Part shown: one piece after another, positions 32,662 to 41,755 of the stretch | How the letters are laid out: each line of letters opens with the position of its first letter | Position numbering within the stretch: position 1 is the first letter of the stretch | Assembly: GCF_014202475.1 (NCBI RefSeq) | Contig: NZ_JACHGV010000005.1 | Span: 539,597-603,596 of the forward strand | Source of the DNA: Streptomyces paradoxus | GTDB lineage: Bacteria > Actinomycetota > Actinomycetes > Streptomycetales > Streptomycetaceae | Direction of reading: 5' to 3' | Length of the DNA stretch: 64,000 nucleotides | Position numbers and translations under genes: made by a program | Notes under the pieces: generated by a model | What the model was told of the DNA's origin: nothing | Databases searched by the model: none | The model's input: the letters and a program-made list of their open reading frames with translations, nothing else

Positions 32662-34407
32662 TCACTTCGCGCACTCGACCTTGTCGGCCGTGGCCTTCTG
32701 CACGTCCTCCGGCACCTTCGCCGGAGTGGTGAGCGGCACGCCCGCGCCCTCGAAGTCCTTGCCGAGGGTCAGGGTCATCGCGGGCACGCCCTGGGAGTTG
32801 GTCACGCTCTTGCCCGGCTTGAGCGCGGCCCCGGACAGGCCCATGATCTCCGCGAGCCGGCGTGCCTGGTCCGCCTCGTCGGGCCCGTACTCCAGCGTGG
32901 TTTTGGCCAGGGGCTGTTCGGCGTTGCCCGCGTTCTCGGACTTGGTCACGCCCTCCTGGACCTGCAGCCAGCTGAGGGTCTCCTGGGCGCTGCCCGCGAC
33001 GGCACCGCCGTTGAGGATCCGCACCCGCACCTCGGAGGCCGGTGCCTTGGTGCCCTTCAGCCGGGCGGCCTCGGCGGCCTTCTCCTTCTTCTTCTGCTGC
33101 TTCACGTCACTCAGCGACACGTCGTCGCGGACCATCGCGAACAGCTGCTGGGCCTGCGGCTCCTTCAGGACCACCGTGGCCTTGACCTTCTCCGCCGGGT
33201 TGTCGACGACGGGCACGGTGGCGAACGTGAGGTTCTTGGTGTCGAACTTGCCCAGTTCTGCCCCGAGATCGGCCAGCTTCTTGATTGTGCTGATCTGGGA
33301 GTCGACGGTCAGCGCCTTGGTGCCCGCCTCCGCCAGCTTGATCATCTTGGACGGGCTGGTGAGGGTGTCGTTGGACTTCAGCTTGCGCAGCATCGAGCCC
33401 AGGAACTGCTGTTGCAGCTCGATCCGGCTCAGGTCACCGCCGAAGCCCACGGAGTGCCGGGTGCGGACGAAGGCCAGCGCCTCCTCGCCCTCGATGGTGT
33501 GCTCGCCCTTGGGCAGGTCGAGCTTGGAGTCGGGGTCCTTGATGTCCTTGGCCAGACAGACGTCGACCCCGCCCACCGCGCTGGTCAGCGTCTTGACCGC
33601 GTTGAAGTCGGCCACCATGAAGTGGTCCATCTTCAGCCCCGTGAGCTCGGTGATCGTGCGCATGGTGCAGCTCGGCGTGCGGTCCTCCTGCCCGAGGCTG
33701 TTGTTGAAGCGGGTGCGCTGCGTGCCCGGGATGACCTTCTCCGAGCCGTCCTCCTGCGTCGTCGGACAGTCCGGGATGTCGGTGATCAGGTCGCGCGGGA
33801 TGCTCAGCACTGTCGCGTTCGTACGGTCCTTGGAGACGTGCAGGACGAGCGTGGTGTCCGCGTGCCCGGCGCTGTTCTTGTCGCCGTAGCCCTCGTTGCC
33901 CTTGCCGGTGCGCTTGTCGGTGCCGACCAGCAGGATGTTGATCGCGCGGTCCTTGCTGAATCCGCCGGTGCCGGCGCCGTCGTCGGAGACGGACGTGATG
34001 TTGCCGTTGAGGTGCTCGTAGTAGAGGTACGCGGCCCCGCTCGCCCCGATCAGTACGAACGCCAGGGAGCCGCCGGTCCACATCAGGACCTTCTTGCCCT
34101 TCGCCTTCTTCGGCGCCGGGCGGCGTCCGCGCCGGCTCGCGGCCGCGTCGGCCGGGGCGGTGGCGCGTCTGCGCGGGGCAGGGGTCTCATCGCCGGGTGC
34201 CGTGGCCCCGGGACGCCGGGCGGGGGTGGTCCGGCGGGCTCCTGCCGCACCGGCCGTGCCACGGCCACCGGAACCGCGTGGGCCGGGTACGGACGACTGC
34301 GCTGCGGAAGGGGCCAGTCGCAGCTCGTATTCGCCGGTGTTCGGGTTGAGTACCCACTGGTCTGCGGGATCGACGTCGTCCGCCCGCCCACGGCCTTGCG
34401 CGTCCAC
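32662..34407 (-). CDS. LCP family protein with LytR_C domain, copy 4 (tandem duplicate of copy 5)
   Basis: A 581-residue LCP enzyme starting at GTG 34407, with GGAGGAA 9 bp upstream. The first 31 residues, including the DPADQWVLNP motif, differ from copy 5 at only two positions. Then come a Pro/Arg/Ala-rich linker, TM near 107-127 and the LCP domain: GHADTTLVLHVSKD, SIPRDLITDIP, RFNNSLGQ, KMDHFMVADF, AVGGVDVC, ALAFVRTRHSVGFGGDLSRIELQQ. A Lys/Ala coiled segment precedes the LytR_C domain (VRVRILNGGAV) and the protein ends DKVECAK. The upstream region is also duplicated. Confidence 0.92.
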   Translation of the reverse strand: MDAQGRGRADDVDPADQWVLNPNTGEYELRLAPSAAQSSVPGPRGSGGRGTAGAAGARRTTPARRPGATAPGDETPAPRRRATAPADAAASRRGRRPAPKKAKGKKVLMWTGGSLAFVLIGASGAAYLYYEHLNGNITSVSDDGAGTGGFSKDRAINILLVGTDKRTGKGNEGYGDKNSAGHADTTLVLHVSKDRTNATVLSIPRDLITDIPDCPTTQEDGSEKVIPGTQRTRFNNSLGQEDRTPSCTMRTITELTGLKMDHFMVADFNAVKTLTSAVGGVDVCLAKDIKDPDSKLDLPKGEHTIEGEEALAFVRTRHSVGFGGDLSRIELQQQFLGSMLRKLKSNDTLTSPSKMIKLAEAGTKALTVDSQISTIKKLADLGAELGKFDTKNLTFATVPVVDNPAEKVKATVVLKEPQAQQLFAMVRDDVSLSDVKQQKKKEKAAEAARLKGTKAPASEVRVRILNGGAVAGSAQETLSWLQVQEGVTKSENAGNAEQPLAKTTLEYGPDEADQARRLAEIMGLSGAALKPGKSVTNSQGVPAMTLTLGKDFEGAGVPLTTPAKVPEDVQKATADKVECAK

Positions 34408-34499
34408 GGTTGCCTGTTCCTCCGTCGGGCCACGCGGCGCCCTCCCCCGGACGGCGCACGTTGCTGGTCAAGCAGTGCACTCCCCCAGGACGGAGCTCA

Positions 34500-34605
34500 T
34501 GGGTGAGAGCACTGGATCGCACACACTATCCGCACACTTCGGCGTCAAGCGACGTGGGTGAGAAATTGCACGTTCTCACAACTGGGCAATCCCACCCATT
34601 TGTTT
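34500..34605 (-). promoter_or_regulatory. promoter region of LCP copy 4 with duplicated elements
   Basis: Read on the minus strand, this region carries an ATTGC...GCAAT pair (GGGCAAT and ATTGCAC on the plus strand at about 34565-34590) and a TAGTGTG-GCGATCC block near 34513-34530 holding a likely TAGTGT -10 element. The same blocks in the same order precede LCP copy 5, so they are probably functional control elements copied with the gene. Confidence 0.45.
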
Positions 34606-34639
34606 GAAGGAAGGTGGGCGAACGCGAAGTGAATGCGCG

Positions 34640-36382
34640 TTACTTGGCGCACTCCACCTTGTCCGCGGTGGACTTCTGCACTCCCTCCGGTGCCTTGGTG
34701 GGCGCGGTGAGGGAGACCCCCGCCCCTTCGAAGTCCTTGCCGAGGGTCAGCGTCATCGCAGGCAGCCCCTGGTCGTTGGTCACGCTCTCGCCCGGCTTCA
34801 TCGCCGCCCCGGACAGACCCATGAGGTCGGCGAGGCGGCGGGCCTGGTCGGCCTGGTCGGGCGCGTACTCCAGGGTCGTCTTCGCCAGCGGGGCAGGCGC
34901 GTTGCCGGCGTTCTCCGACTTGGTCACGCCCTCCTCGTTCTGCAGCCAGCTCAGCGTCTCCTGGGCACTGCCGGCGACGGCACCGCCGTTGAGGATCCGC
35001 ACCCGGACCTCGGAGGCCGGTGCTTTGGTGCCCTTCAGCCGGGCGGCGACCGCGGCGGCCTCCTTCTTCTTCCGCTCCTTGACGGCGGTGAAGGAGACGT
35101 CGTTCCTGATCATGTCGAAGACCTGCGGGGCCGTCGACTCGTTGAGCACGACCGTGGCCTTGACCTTCTCCGCCGGGTTGTCGATCACCGGGATGGTGGT
35201 GAAGGTCAGGTTCTCGGTGTTGAGCTTGCCCAGCTCCAGGCCGAGGTCCTTCAGCTTGCCTATGCTGTCCAGCTGCGAGTCGACGGTCAGCGCCTTCGTG
35301 CCCGCCTCGGCCAGGTCGAGCATCTTCGACGGGCTGGTGAGGGTGTCGTTGGACTTCAGCTTGCGCATCAGCGCACTCAGGAACTGCTGCTGCAGCCCGA
35401 TCCGGCTCAGGTCGCCGCCGAAACCGACGGCGTGCCGGGTGCGCACGAAGGCCAGCGCCTGCTCGCCCTCGATGGTGTGCATGCCCTTGGACAGCTTCAG
35501 GTGCGAGTCCGGGTCGTCGAGGTCCTTGCCCACACAGACCTCGACCCCGCCCACCGCGCTGGTCAGCGTCTTGACCGCGTTGAAGTCCGCGACCATGAAG
35601 TTGTCGGGCTTGACGCCGGTCAGCTCGGTCACGGTCCGCATCGTGCAGCTGGGCGTACGGCCGTCCTGGCCGAGGCTCGTGTTGAAGCGGACCTGCTGCG
35701 TGCCGGGGATGATCTTCTGCGTGCCGTCCTCCTGTGTCGTCGGGCAGTCCGGCACGTCGACGACCAGGTCGCGCGGGATGCTCAGCGCGGTCGCGTTCGA
35801 ACGGTCCTTGGAGACGTGCAGCAGGATCGTGGTGTCGGCGTGCCCGACACTGCCCGCGTCGCCGTAGCTGCCGTTGCCCTTGCCGGTGCGCTTGTCGGTG
35901 CCGATCAGCAGGATGTTGATCGCCTTGTCCTTGCTGAAGCCACCGGTGCTCGCGCCGTCGTCGGAGACGGATGCGATGTTGTCGTTCAGGTGCTCGATGT
36001 AGAAGTACGCGCCACCCGCCCCGGCGACCAGGACGAACGCCATCGCGCCGCCGGTCCACAGCAGGACCTTCCGGCCCTTGGAGGCCTTCTTGCCGGGGCG
36101 CCGTCCGCGCCGCCCCGGCAGCGGCTCCTGCGGCGCCCCGCGGCGCCTGCGCGGCGACGGCACCGCACGCCCGGGCGTCTCGGGGCGGGACCGGCCGGGC
36201 GCCTCGTTGCGGCTACGGGCCGGCGGGGCCGCCTCGGAGGGCCGTGGCTTGCGGGGCGAGGGGACACCCGACCGCGGCGCGGAAGTCCCCAGTCGCAGTT
36301 CGTATTCACCGGTGTCCGGGTTGAGCACCCACTGGTCTGCGGGATCGATGTCGTCCGCCCGCCCACGGCCTTGCGCGTCCAC
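34640..36382 (-). CDS. LCP family protein with LytR_C domain, copy 5 (tandem duplicate of copy 4)
   Basis: A 580-residue near twin of copy 4 starting at GTG 36382 with GGAGGAAA upstream. The same domain order holds: conserved DPADQWVLNP N terminus, variable Pro/Arg linker, TM near 106-126, LCP domain (GHADTTILLHVSKD, SIPRDLVVDVP, RFNTSLGQ, KPDNFMVADF, ALAFVRTRHAVGFGGDLSRIGLQQ), a charged coiled segment, LytR_C (VRVRILNGGAV) and the C-terminal DKVECAK. Divergence is concentrated in the linker. One change of note is KPDNF where copy 4 has KMDHF, altering the otherwise conserved IDH motif. Confidence 0.92.
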   Translation of the reverse strand: MDAQGRGRADDIDPADQWVLNPDTGEYELRLGTSAPRSGVPSPRKPRPSEAAPPARSRNEAPGRSRPETPGRAVPSPRRRRGAPQEPLPGRRGRRPGKKASKGRKVLLWTGGAMAFVLVAGAGGAYFYIEHLNDNIASVSDDGASTGGFSKDKAINILLIGTDKRTGKGNGSYGDAGSVGHADTTILLHVSKDRSNATALSIPRDLVVDVPDCPTTQEDGTQKIIPGTQQVRFNTSLGQDGRTPSCTMRTVTELTGVKPDNFMVADFNAVKTLTSAVGGVEVCVGKDLDDPDSHLKLSKGMHTIEGEQALAFVRTRHAVGFGGDLSRIGLQQQFLSALMRKLKSNDTLTSPSKMLDLAEAGTKALTVDSQLDSIGKLKDLGLELGKLNTENLTFTTIPVIDNPAEKVKATVVLNESTAPQVFDMIRNDVSFTAVKERKKKEAAAVAARLKGTKAPASEVRVRILNGGAVAGSAQETLSWLQNEEGVTKSENAGNAPAPLAKTTLEYAPDQADQARRLADLMGLSGAAMKPGESVTNDQGLPAMTLTLGKDFEGAGVSLTAPTKAPEGVQKSTADKVECAK

Positions 36383-36484
36383 GGTTGCCTGTTTCCTCCG
36401 TCGGGGCACGCGGCGCCTTCCCCCCTGCAAGGCGCCCGGGTCTCGGTCACACAGTGCGCGACCTGGGACCTTCCCTCAGAGCCG

Positions 36485-36570
36485 GGCGCACCGGATCGCT
36501 CACACTAACCGTCCCTTTCGGTGCCGAGCGACGACGGTGACCCATTGCACGTCCCTACAGCTGGGCAATT
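36485..36570 (-). promoter_or_regulatory. promoter region of LCP copy 5 with duplicated elements
   Basis: Holds the counterparts of the copy 4 elements: ATTGCACGT and GCTGGGCAAT (plus-strand reading, about 36544-36570) and TTAGTGTGAGCGATCC (minus strand, about 36493-36509). Confidence 0.45.
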
Positions 36571-36624
36571 CGCCCATTTCCCTGGTGAAGAGTTCATTGC
36601 CTTGGCGCTGCCTTGGTGCCCGCT

Positions 36625-37818
36625 TTACCCACAGGTGTCCTCGGCTGCCGTGTTCCCCCGAAACGTCGGTGGAGGAGAAACGGTGACGGTGGGCTCGTGA
36701 AAGGGACCCGGATACGAATCCCCGTACGCCCCCTCACGGGGGCCGTTGTCCTCCACGACCACCGGTGTGTCCGTACGCAGCCGCTCGAACAGCCGCTTTG
36801 CGGCGGGCTCCACGAGTTGGTCGCGATTGGCGTCGTAGGCATACGACTCCCGGGGGACGGTCAGGAATTGCACTTGTTCCATGGGGATGTCGCGCAGGCC
36901 GCGCACGAGTGCGTACAAACCACGCAAGCTGGCCAGTTCCGGGTCGGTGGTGAGGGACGAGGTGGCGGCGTCCAGCACGGGATACAGCTTCGCCGGATTC
37001 AGCAGGACGTCATTACTGCGCACCTTGTTGACGAGTGCCCCGAGGAATCGCTGCTGGCGCTCCATCCGCTCGGTGTCGCTGCCGTCGCCCAGGGTCTTGC
37101 GGGCGCGCACGTAGCCGAGGGCCTGCTCGCCGTTCAGCGTCACGCGCCCGGCGGGCAGCCGCAGCTTGGCGGCCCGGTCGTTGATCGGCTGCCGCAGGCA
37201 CACCTCGACGCCGTCGACCGCGTCGACCATCTCCTTGAAGCCGTGGAAGTCGACGACGACGTGATGGTCGACGCGGATGTCGGTCAGCTTCTCCACGGTG
37301 CGGATGGTGCAGGCCGAGCCGCCGAGCTGGAAGGCCTGGTTGAACATGGCGAACCGGGGCACGCTGCGGGACCCGTCCGGACGCCGGCAGGCCGGCAGGT
37401 TCACCATCAGGTCCCGGGGGATGGAGACGGCGGTGGCGTTGTCCCGGCCGGCGGACAGATGCAGCAGGATCGTGGTGTCGGACCGCTCGGTGCCGGAGTC
37501 CCGCCCGTAACGGGCGTTGTCGGTGCCCTCGCGCGAGTCCGACCCGATCAGCAGGATGTTCCGGGCGTCCTTGACCAGGGAAGTGGGCCGCTCCCTGTCG
37601 TAGCGGGCGAGCTCGGCGGCGGCCGCCTCGTCGGGGGTGATGTTCCCGCTGAGCTTCGCGTACACGGCCCAGCCGACCCCGCCGGCGGCCATGAGGACAC
37701 CGGTGACCCCGAACGCCGTGATCCGCACCCACCGCCGCCGGCGCCGCCGCACGAGCCCCCGCCCGCTGGCGGACGCCCCTGCGCCCGGACCGACCCTGTA
37801 GCCCACGGAAGCAACCAC
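36625..37818 (-). CDS. LCP family protein, copy 6
   Basis: A 397-residue LCP enzyme with a short Arg-rich cytoplasmic N terminus, TM near residues 35-55 (VTGVLMAAGGVGWAVYA) and the LCP domain: ILLIGSDSREG, RSDTTILLHLSAG, SIPRDLMVNLP, MFNQAFQLGGSACTIRTVE, RVDHHVVVDFHGF, DAVDGVEVC, ALGYVRARKTLGDGSDTERMERQQ. There is no LytR_C; the tail is Pro/Thr-rich and ends in Cys-Gly. The start is uncertain: GTG 37818 is only 1 bp from AGGAGG, while the in-frame GTG at 37806 is 13 bp from it. Last of six LCP genes in the island. Confidence 0.9.
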   Translation of the reverse strand: MVASVGYRVGPGAGASASGRGLVRRRRRRWVRITAFGVTGVLMAAGGVGWAVYAKLSGNITPDEAAAAELARYDRERPTSLVKDARNILLIGSDSREGTDNARYGRDSGTERSDTTILLHLSAGRDNATAVSIPRDLMVNLPACRRPDGSRSVPRFAMFNQAFQLGGSACTIRTVEKLTDIRVDHHVVVDFHGFKEMVDAVDGVEVCLRQPINDRAAKLRLPAGRVTLNGEQALGYVRARKTLGDGSDTERMERQQRFLGALVNKVRSNDVLLNPAKLYPVLDAATSSLTTDPELASLRGLYALVRGLRDIPMEQVQFLTVPRESYAYDANRDQLVEPAAKRLFERLRTDTPVVVEDNGPREGAYGDSYPGPFHEPTVTVSPPPTFRGNTAAEDTCG

Positions 37819-37921
37819 CCCTCCTGACGTAGGAACGCCCCGCGCGCACTGCTCCTACGACCATGGCGCGAACGGAGGGCGGGGGGTGGGTGGGGATGGG
37901 CCGTACGGGGGAGGGGCCCGG

Positions 37922-38692
37922 CTACCGGCCCGAGGTGCCGCGGGCGATCGTCGTGACCCGCTCGCTCTCCACCCGCTTGTCCAGCACGCCCTCCCCGGCC
38001 TGCTCCAGATGCCGGCACAGCACCACGGAACCGCCCGTGGCCAGGGGGCCGTACAGCCCCGCGTTCAGCCCGTCCCACGTGTCGTACGGCAGTCCCGACA
38101 GGATCCGCGACCCCGGCCCGGTCAGGCCAAGACCCGTCGCCTCGGCCCGGGCCCGCTCGACCACCTGGGCCCCGCTGAACTCCCGCCCGGCCACGATCAG
38201 CGCGGGCCCCTCCGGGTCCACGGGCGCGTACGGCACGAACCGGTCACCCTGCCCCGGGACTTCCACCGCGTAGTCGGTGAACCCCTCGGGAACCTGCGGG
38301 AACCGCCCGCCGAGCGGCCGCAGCGCCATCGCGATCCGCGCGCCGGAGCAGGCCCGCGCCTCCTCCAGCCGGTCCGGCCCGCTCACCACGACATCGGCCG
38401 CCCGGGCATCCCGGGACACGTCCGCGACAACGCCCACCGACGCGCACGCCAGCAGCCACACCGCCGTCTGCCAGTGCGCGGGCAGCAGCAGCGCCACCCG
38501 GTCGCCGGGCTCGACGGACAGCTCGTCCTGGAGGAGGTTGGCGGTCTTGGCCACCCAATTGGCGAAGGTGGCCACGGACAGTTCGACACGCTCGCCCGTG
38601 GCGTCGTCGTAGAAGGTCACCAGGGGACGTCCCGGATCCGCGGCGAGCGCGGAACCCAGCAGGTCGGCAGGGGTGCGATCGGTGGCGTTCAT
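37922..38692 (-). CDS. TIGR03089-family protein (AMP-binding enzyme-like)
   Basis: A 256-residue actinobacterial protein resembling the N-terminal part of acyl-CoA/AMP synthetases (PLVTFYDDATGERVELSVATFANW, then GDRVALLLPAHWQTAVWLLACASVG). It is far shorter than a full adenylating enzyme and lacks the ATP-binding P-loop and C-terminal lid. Function unknown. In mycobacteria I recall the same family (Rv3268) beside an LCP gene (Rv3267), as here, pointing to a role in wall assembly. ATG 38692 has TACGCT 7 bp upstream and no Shine-Dalgarno, suggesting a near-leaderless mRNA. Confidence 0.85.
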   Translation of the reverse strand: MNATDRTPADLLGSALAADPGRPLVTFYDDATGERVELSVATFANWVAKTANLLQDELSVEPGDRVALLLPAHWQTAVWLLACASVGVVADVSRDARAADVVVSGPDRLEEARACSGARIAMALRPLGGRFPQVPEGFTDYAVEVPGQGDRFVPYAPVDPEGPALIVAGREFSGAQVVERARAEATGLGLTGPGSRILSGLPYDTWDGLNAGLYGPLATGGSVVLCRHLEQAGEGVLDKRVESERVTTIARGTSGR

Positions 38693-38699
38693 CCGCGCA

Positions 38700-38705
38700 A
38701 GCGTA
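38700..38705 (-). promoter_or_regulatory. -10 element of near-leaderless TIGR03089 transcript
   Basis: On the minus strand TACGCT (38705-38700) is 7 bp before the ATG at 38692, and no ribosome site is seen. Confidence 0.4.
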
Positions 38706-38817
38706 CGCGGCGCACGACCCTGCGCCCAACGGCCCGGCCACCGCCCCGCCGGGCATCCGCCACCGGTTCGGCCGAACCCGGCCGACAGTCCGTCAAATAC
38801 CAAATGGACAGACTTGT

Positions 38818-40323
38818 ATGACTATGTCCAAGATCAGGGGCATGCGTGGATTCCTTGCTTCCTCGATCGGTGTCACCTGTGCGGCCGCTCTGGCCCTTCC
38901 CCTCACCCCTCCCGCCCTCGCGGCAACGGCGAGACCGGTGCCGTCCACGGAAGCCGCGCCGACGGCGAGACCCGTACCCCTCGCGGGTACCCCGGTCACG
39001 GCCCCGTCCGGCCGGCGGGCGGCCGAGCCGTACGCCGCCGGCAGCACCCAGTCCCTCCCTCTCGAACCCCTCACCCGCGACCGAGCCACCCCCTCCGCCT
39101 CCTCCGCCGAGCAGGGCCTGCCCCGCCGGGCCGTACGCCATTTCTCGCTCGTGGGCGTCGTCTGGGACGACCCCGAAGCCGAACTGAACGGCCGCGTCCA
39201 GGTCCGCACCCGCGCCGCCGGCACCGGCATCTGGTCGGGCTGGCAGGACGTGGAGACCCACAACGCCGACCACGCCGCCGACCCGGACACCGCCGAGAGA
39301 GCCTCGGGCCGCGTCCGCGGTGCCACGGCCCCGCTGTGGGTGGGCGACTCCGACGGCGTGGAACTCCGGGTCCGCTCCGAGTCCGGCCACCCGGCGGCGG
39401 ACTCCGCCGAGCCGACCCCGGGCGCCCGCAAACTGCCCGCGACCCCCCCGCTGCCCTCGGGCCTCCGCCTCGAACTCGTCGACCCCGGCGAGGACGGAGA
39501 GGACGGCGACCAACTCCACGGCGCCGCCGCGGACGCCCCCCGCACCGGCGGCCTGAACGCCGAGGCGTCCGCCCTCACCGAGGCCTTTGCCGCCAACGCC
39601 GACCTCGCCCCCCTCGGCGCCACCGAGATCGCCGCACTGAGCCACGCCGAGACCGAGCAGGAGTACTTCGCCCTCGACCCCGACGGGCTGACGGAGCGGC
39701 AGCGGCAGGCCAAGCCCTACGTCGGCCCGCGCCCGGGTATCGTCACGCGGCGCGGCTGGGGGGCGAACGAGGGGTTGCGGGAGAGCGGCTTCCGGTACAC
39801 GAAGAAGGTCAAGGCGGCCTTCGTGCACCACACGGCCAGCGGCAACAACTACCGCTGCTCGCAAGTCCCGTCACTCATCCGCAGTATCTACCGCTACCAC
39901 GTCAAGAGCATGGGGTGGCGGGACATCGGCTACAACTTCCTCATCGACAAGTGCGGAAAGATCTACGAGGGCCGCGCCGGAGGCGTGGCGAAACCGGTCC
40001 TCGGCGCACACACGCTTGGTTTCAACAGCAACAGCATGGGGATCGCCGTCCTCGGGTCGTACGGCGCCACCAAGCCGTCGAAGTCGGCGGTCACGGCCAT
40101 CGCCCGGCTGACCGCCTGGAAGCTGGGGCTGTACCGGATGAACCCGAAGGGAAAGACGTACCTGAAGTCGGCCGGCAGCAATCTCTACCGGAAGGGTAAG
40201 AAGGTACGGCTGAACGTGATCTCGGGGCACCGGGACGGCTTCGCGACCGAGTGCCCGGGACGCAAGCTCTACGGAGAACTCGGCTCGGCCCGCTCCAAGG
40301 CGGCCCGCTACCAGGGCCGCTGA
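38818..40323 (+). CDS. secreted N-acetylmuramoyl-L-alanine amidase (PGRP/amidase_2 type)
   Basis: A 501-residue exported cell-wall hydrolase. Signal peptide about residues 1-36 (FLASSIGVTCAAALALPLTPPALAA). The middle 200 residues are a Pro/Ala-rich spacer with a beta-rich block (VVWDDPEAELNGRVQVRTR). The C-terminal peptidoglycan-recognition domain has zinc ligands in KAAFVHHTASG (about 345), GAHTLGFNSNSMGIAVLG (about 395) and SGHRDGFATECPG (about 472). It cleaves the lactyl-amide bond of peptidoglycan. Start is uncertain among ATGs at 38818, 38824 and 38842; none has a well-spaced ribosome site. Beside LCP genes and manC, in an envelope context. Confidence 0.9.
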   Translation: MTMSKIRGMRGFLASSIGVTCAAALALPLTPPALAATARPVPSTEAAPTARPVPLAGTPVTAPSGRRAAEPYAAGSTQSLPLEPLTRDRATPSASSAEQGLPRRAVRHFSLVGVVWDDPEAELNGRVQVRTRAAGTGIWSGWQDVETHNADHAADPDTAERASGRVRGATAPLWVGDSDGVELRVRSESGHPAADSAEPTPGARKLPATPPLPSGLRLELVDPGEDGEDGDQLHGAAADAPRTGGLNAEASALTEAFAANADLAPLGATEIAALSHAETEQEYFALDPDGLTERQRQAKPYVGPRPGIVTRRGWGANEGLRESGFRYTKKVKAAFVHHTASGNNYRCSQVPSLIRSIYRYHVKSMGWRDIGYNFLIDKCGKIYEGRAGGVAKPVLGAHTLGFNSNSMGIAVLGSYGATKPSKSAVTAIARLTAWKLGLYRMNPKGKTYLKSAGSNLYRKGKKVRLNVISGHRDGFATECPGRKLYGELGSARSKAARYQGR

Positions 40324-40467
40324 GTACACGTTCGACCGCCGTCGGGGGGCATGCGGGGGCATGGGACGTAATGCCGCACGGCCAGCGAAGGCGCCACGGA
40401 ACGGTCTGCATACACTGACCGGCCGAAAGACAGTTCGGCCGGTCCCGGCAGGAAGCAGAGACGACAC

Positions 40468-41550
40468 GTGACAGAAGCGATCCTCCTGGTCGGCGGCAAG
40501 GGCACGCGGCTGCGCCCGCTCACGGTGCACACGCCCAAGCCCATGGTCCCGGCGGCCGGGGTGCCCTTCCTCACGCACCAGCTGGCGAGAGCGAGAGCGG
40601 CCGGTGTCGAGCACATCGTCCTGGCCACGTCCTATCTGGCCGAGGTCTTCGAGCCGTACTTCGGTGACGGTTCGGCGCTGGGGCTCCACCTCGAATACGT
40701 CACCGAGGAGGAGCCGCTCGGCACGGGCGGCGCCATCCGCAACGTGGCCTCACGGCTGCACTCCGGCCCCGACGACCCAGTCCTGATCTTCAACGGGGAC
40801 ATCCTGACGGGGCTGGACATCCGGGCCCTGGTCGACACCCACGAGACCACGGGCGCGGACGTCTCGCTGCACCTCACCAAGGTCACCGACCCGCGCGCCT
40901 ACGGCCTGGTCCCGACGGACGACACGGGCAGGGTCCTGGCGTTCCTGGAGAAGCCGCAGACCCCCGAGGAGATCGTCACCGACCAGATCAACGCGGGGGC
41001 GTATGTCTTCCGCCGCTCGGTCATCGACGCGATCCCGCTCGGCAGGCCGGTGTCGGTGGAACGCGAGACCTTCCCGGGCCTGCTGTCGGCCGGCGCCCAC
41101 CTCCAGGGCATGGTCGACTCGACGTACTGGCTGGACCTGGGCACCCCGGCGGCCTTCGTCCGGGGCTCGGCGGACCTGGTCCTGGGCCGGGCCCCGTCGC
41201 CCGCGGTCCCCGGCCGCTGCGGCGACCGCCTGGTCCTGCCGACGGCCCAGGTCGCCTCCGACGCCAAGCTGTCGGGCGGCACGGTGGTGGGCGAGGGCGC
41301 GTTCGTGGCGGAGGGCGCGCGGATCTTCGGCAGCACGATCCTGCCCGGCGCGGTCATCGAACCGGGCGCGGTCATCACCGACTCCCTGATCGGCACCCGG
41401 GCCCGCGTCGGCCAACGCTCGGTCCTCACGGGCACGGTCATAGGCGACGGCGCGGTGATCGGCCCCGACAACGAACTCCTGGAGGGCGCCCGCATATGGT
41501 GCGACGCCCGCATCCCGGCGGGAGCGGTCCGCTTCTCTTCGGACCAGTAG
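40468..41550 (+). CDS. manC: mannose-1-phosphate guanylyltransferase (GDP-mannose pyrophosphorylase)
   Basis: A 360-residue nucleotidyltransferase. The N-terminal AILLVGGKGTRLRPLT and TPKPMVPAAGVP pyrophosphorylase motifs, FNGDILTG with the metal-binding Asp near 108 and FLEKP near 158 are intact. The C terminus (about 255-345) has left-handed beta-helix hexapeptides (GTVVGEGAFVAEGARIFGS). It makes GDP-mannose from mannose-1-phosphate and GTP, using the output of manA and manB at 53.8-57.9 kb. GTG 40468 has AGGAAG upstream. In S. coelicolor I recall the gene here as manC (SCO3039); specificity cannot be proven from sequence alone. Confidence 0.82.
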   Translation: MTEAILLVGGKGTRLRPLTVHTPKPMVPAAGVPFLTHQLARARAAGVEHIVLATSYLAEVFEPYFGDGSALGLHLEYVTEEEPLGTGGAIRNVASRLHSGPDDPVLIFNGDILTGLDIRALVDTHETTGADVSLHLTKVTDPRAYGLVPTDDTGRVLAFLEKPQTPEEIVTDQINAGAYVFRRSVIDAIPLGRPVSVERETFPGLLSAGAHLQGMVDSTYWLDLGTPAAFVRGSADLVLGRAPSPAVPGRCGDRLVLPTAQVASDAKLSGGTVVGEGAFVAEGARIFGSTILPGAVIEPGAVITDSLIGTRARVGQRSVLTGTVIGDGAVIGPDNELLEGARIWCDARIPAGAVRFSSDQ

Positions 41551-41607
41551 GACGGGACGGGGTCCGCTGCGGGCATGCGTGCTGCTAGGGGCGGCACGGG
41601 TGGGCGT

Positions 41608-41651
41608 GGGGGTCCCCCTGCTCGAGCGAAGTCGAGAGCTGGGGGGACCCC
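41608..41651. repeat. GGGGTCCCCC inverted-repeat element
   Basis: GGGGTCCCCC at 41609-41618 pairs with GGGGGACCCC at 41642-41651 over 10 bp. A second stem, CTCGA/TCGAG, lies inside the loop. From memory this is a common dispersed repeat in Streptomyces intergenic regions. A related copy lies inside a gene at 50117-50162. Confidence 0.7.
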
Positions 41652-41755
41652 GCTCCGCCGGGTTGCGGACCCACCCGCCCTCAGCACCGACGCCGAGCAC
41701 CCGAAGCCCACAGCACCGTCCCCCGGTCAACGCCGAGCACCTCAACCCCGACACT

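Noticed and set aside
30374..33889. 1171-residue open frame on the plus strand
   Set aside because: It runs antisense across the terminator and two well-supported LCP genes; its low-complexity sequence is a GC-driven shadow.
20265..36640. Additional DnaA-like boxes (TTACCCACA at about 20264 and 36625)
   Set aside because: They deviate from the consensus, are unclustered and lie in coding or promoter sequence far from any origin features.
40324..40467. Short gene between amidase and manC
   Set aside because: No start with a ribosome site; the region fits a promoter (TACACT near 40415) and leader of manC.
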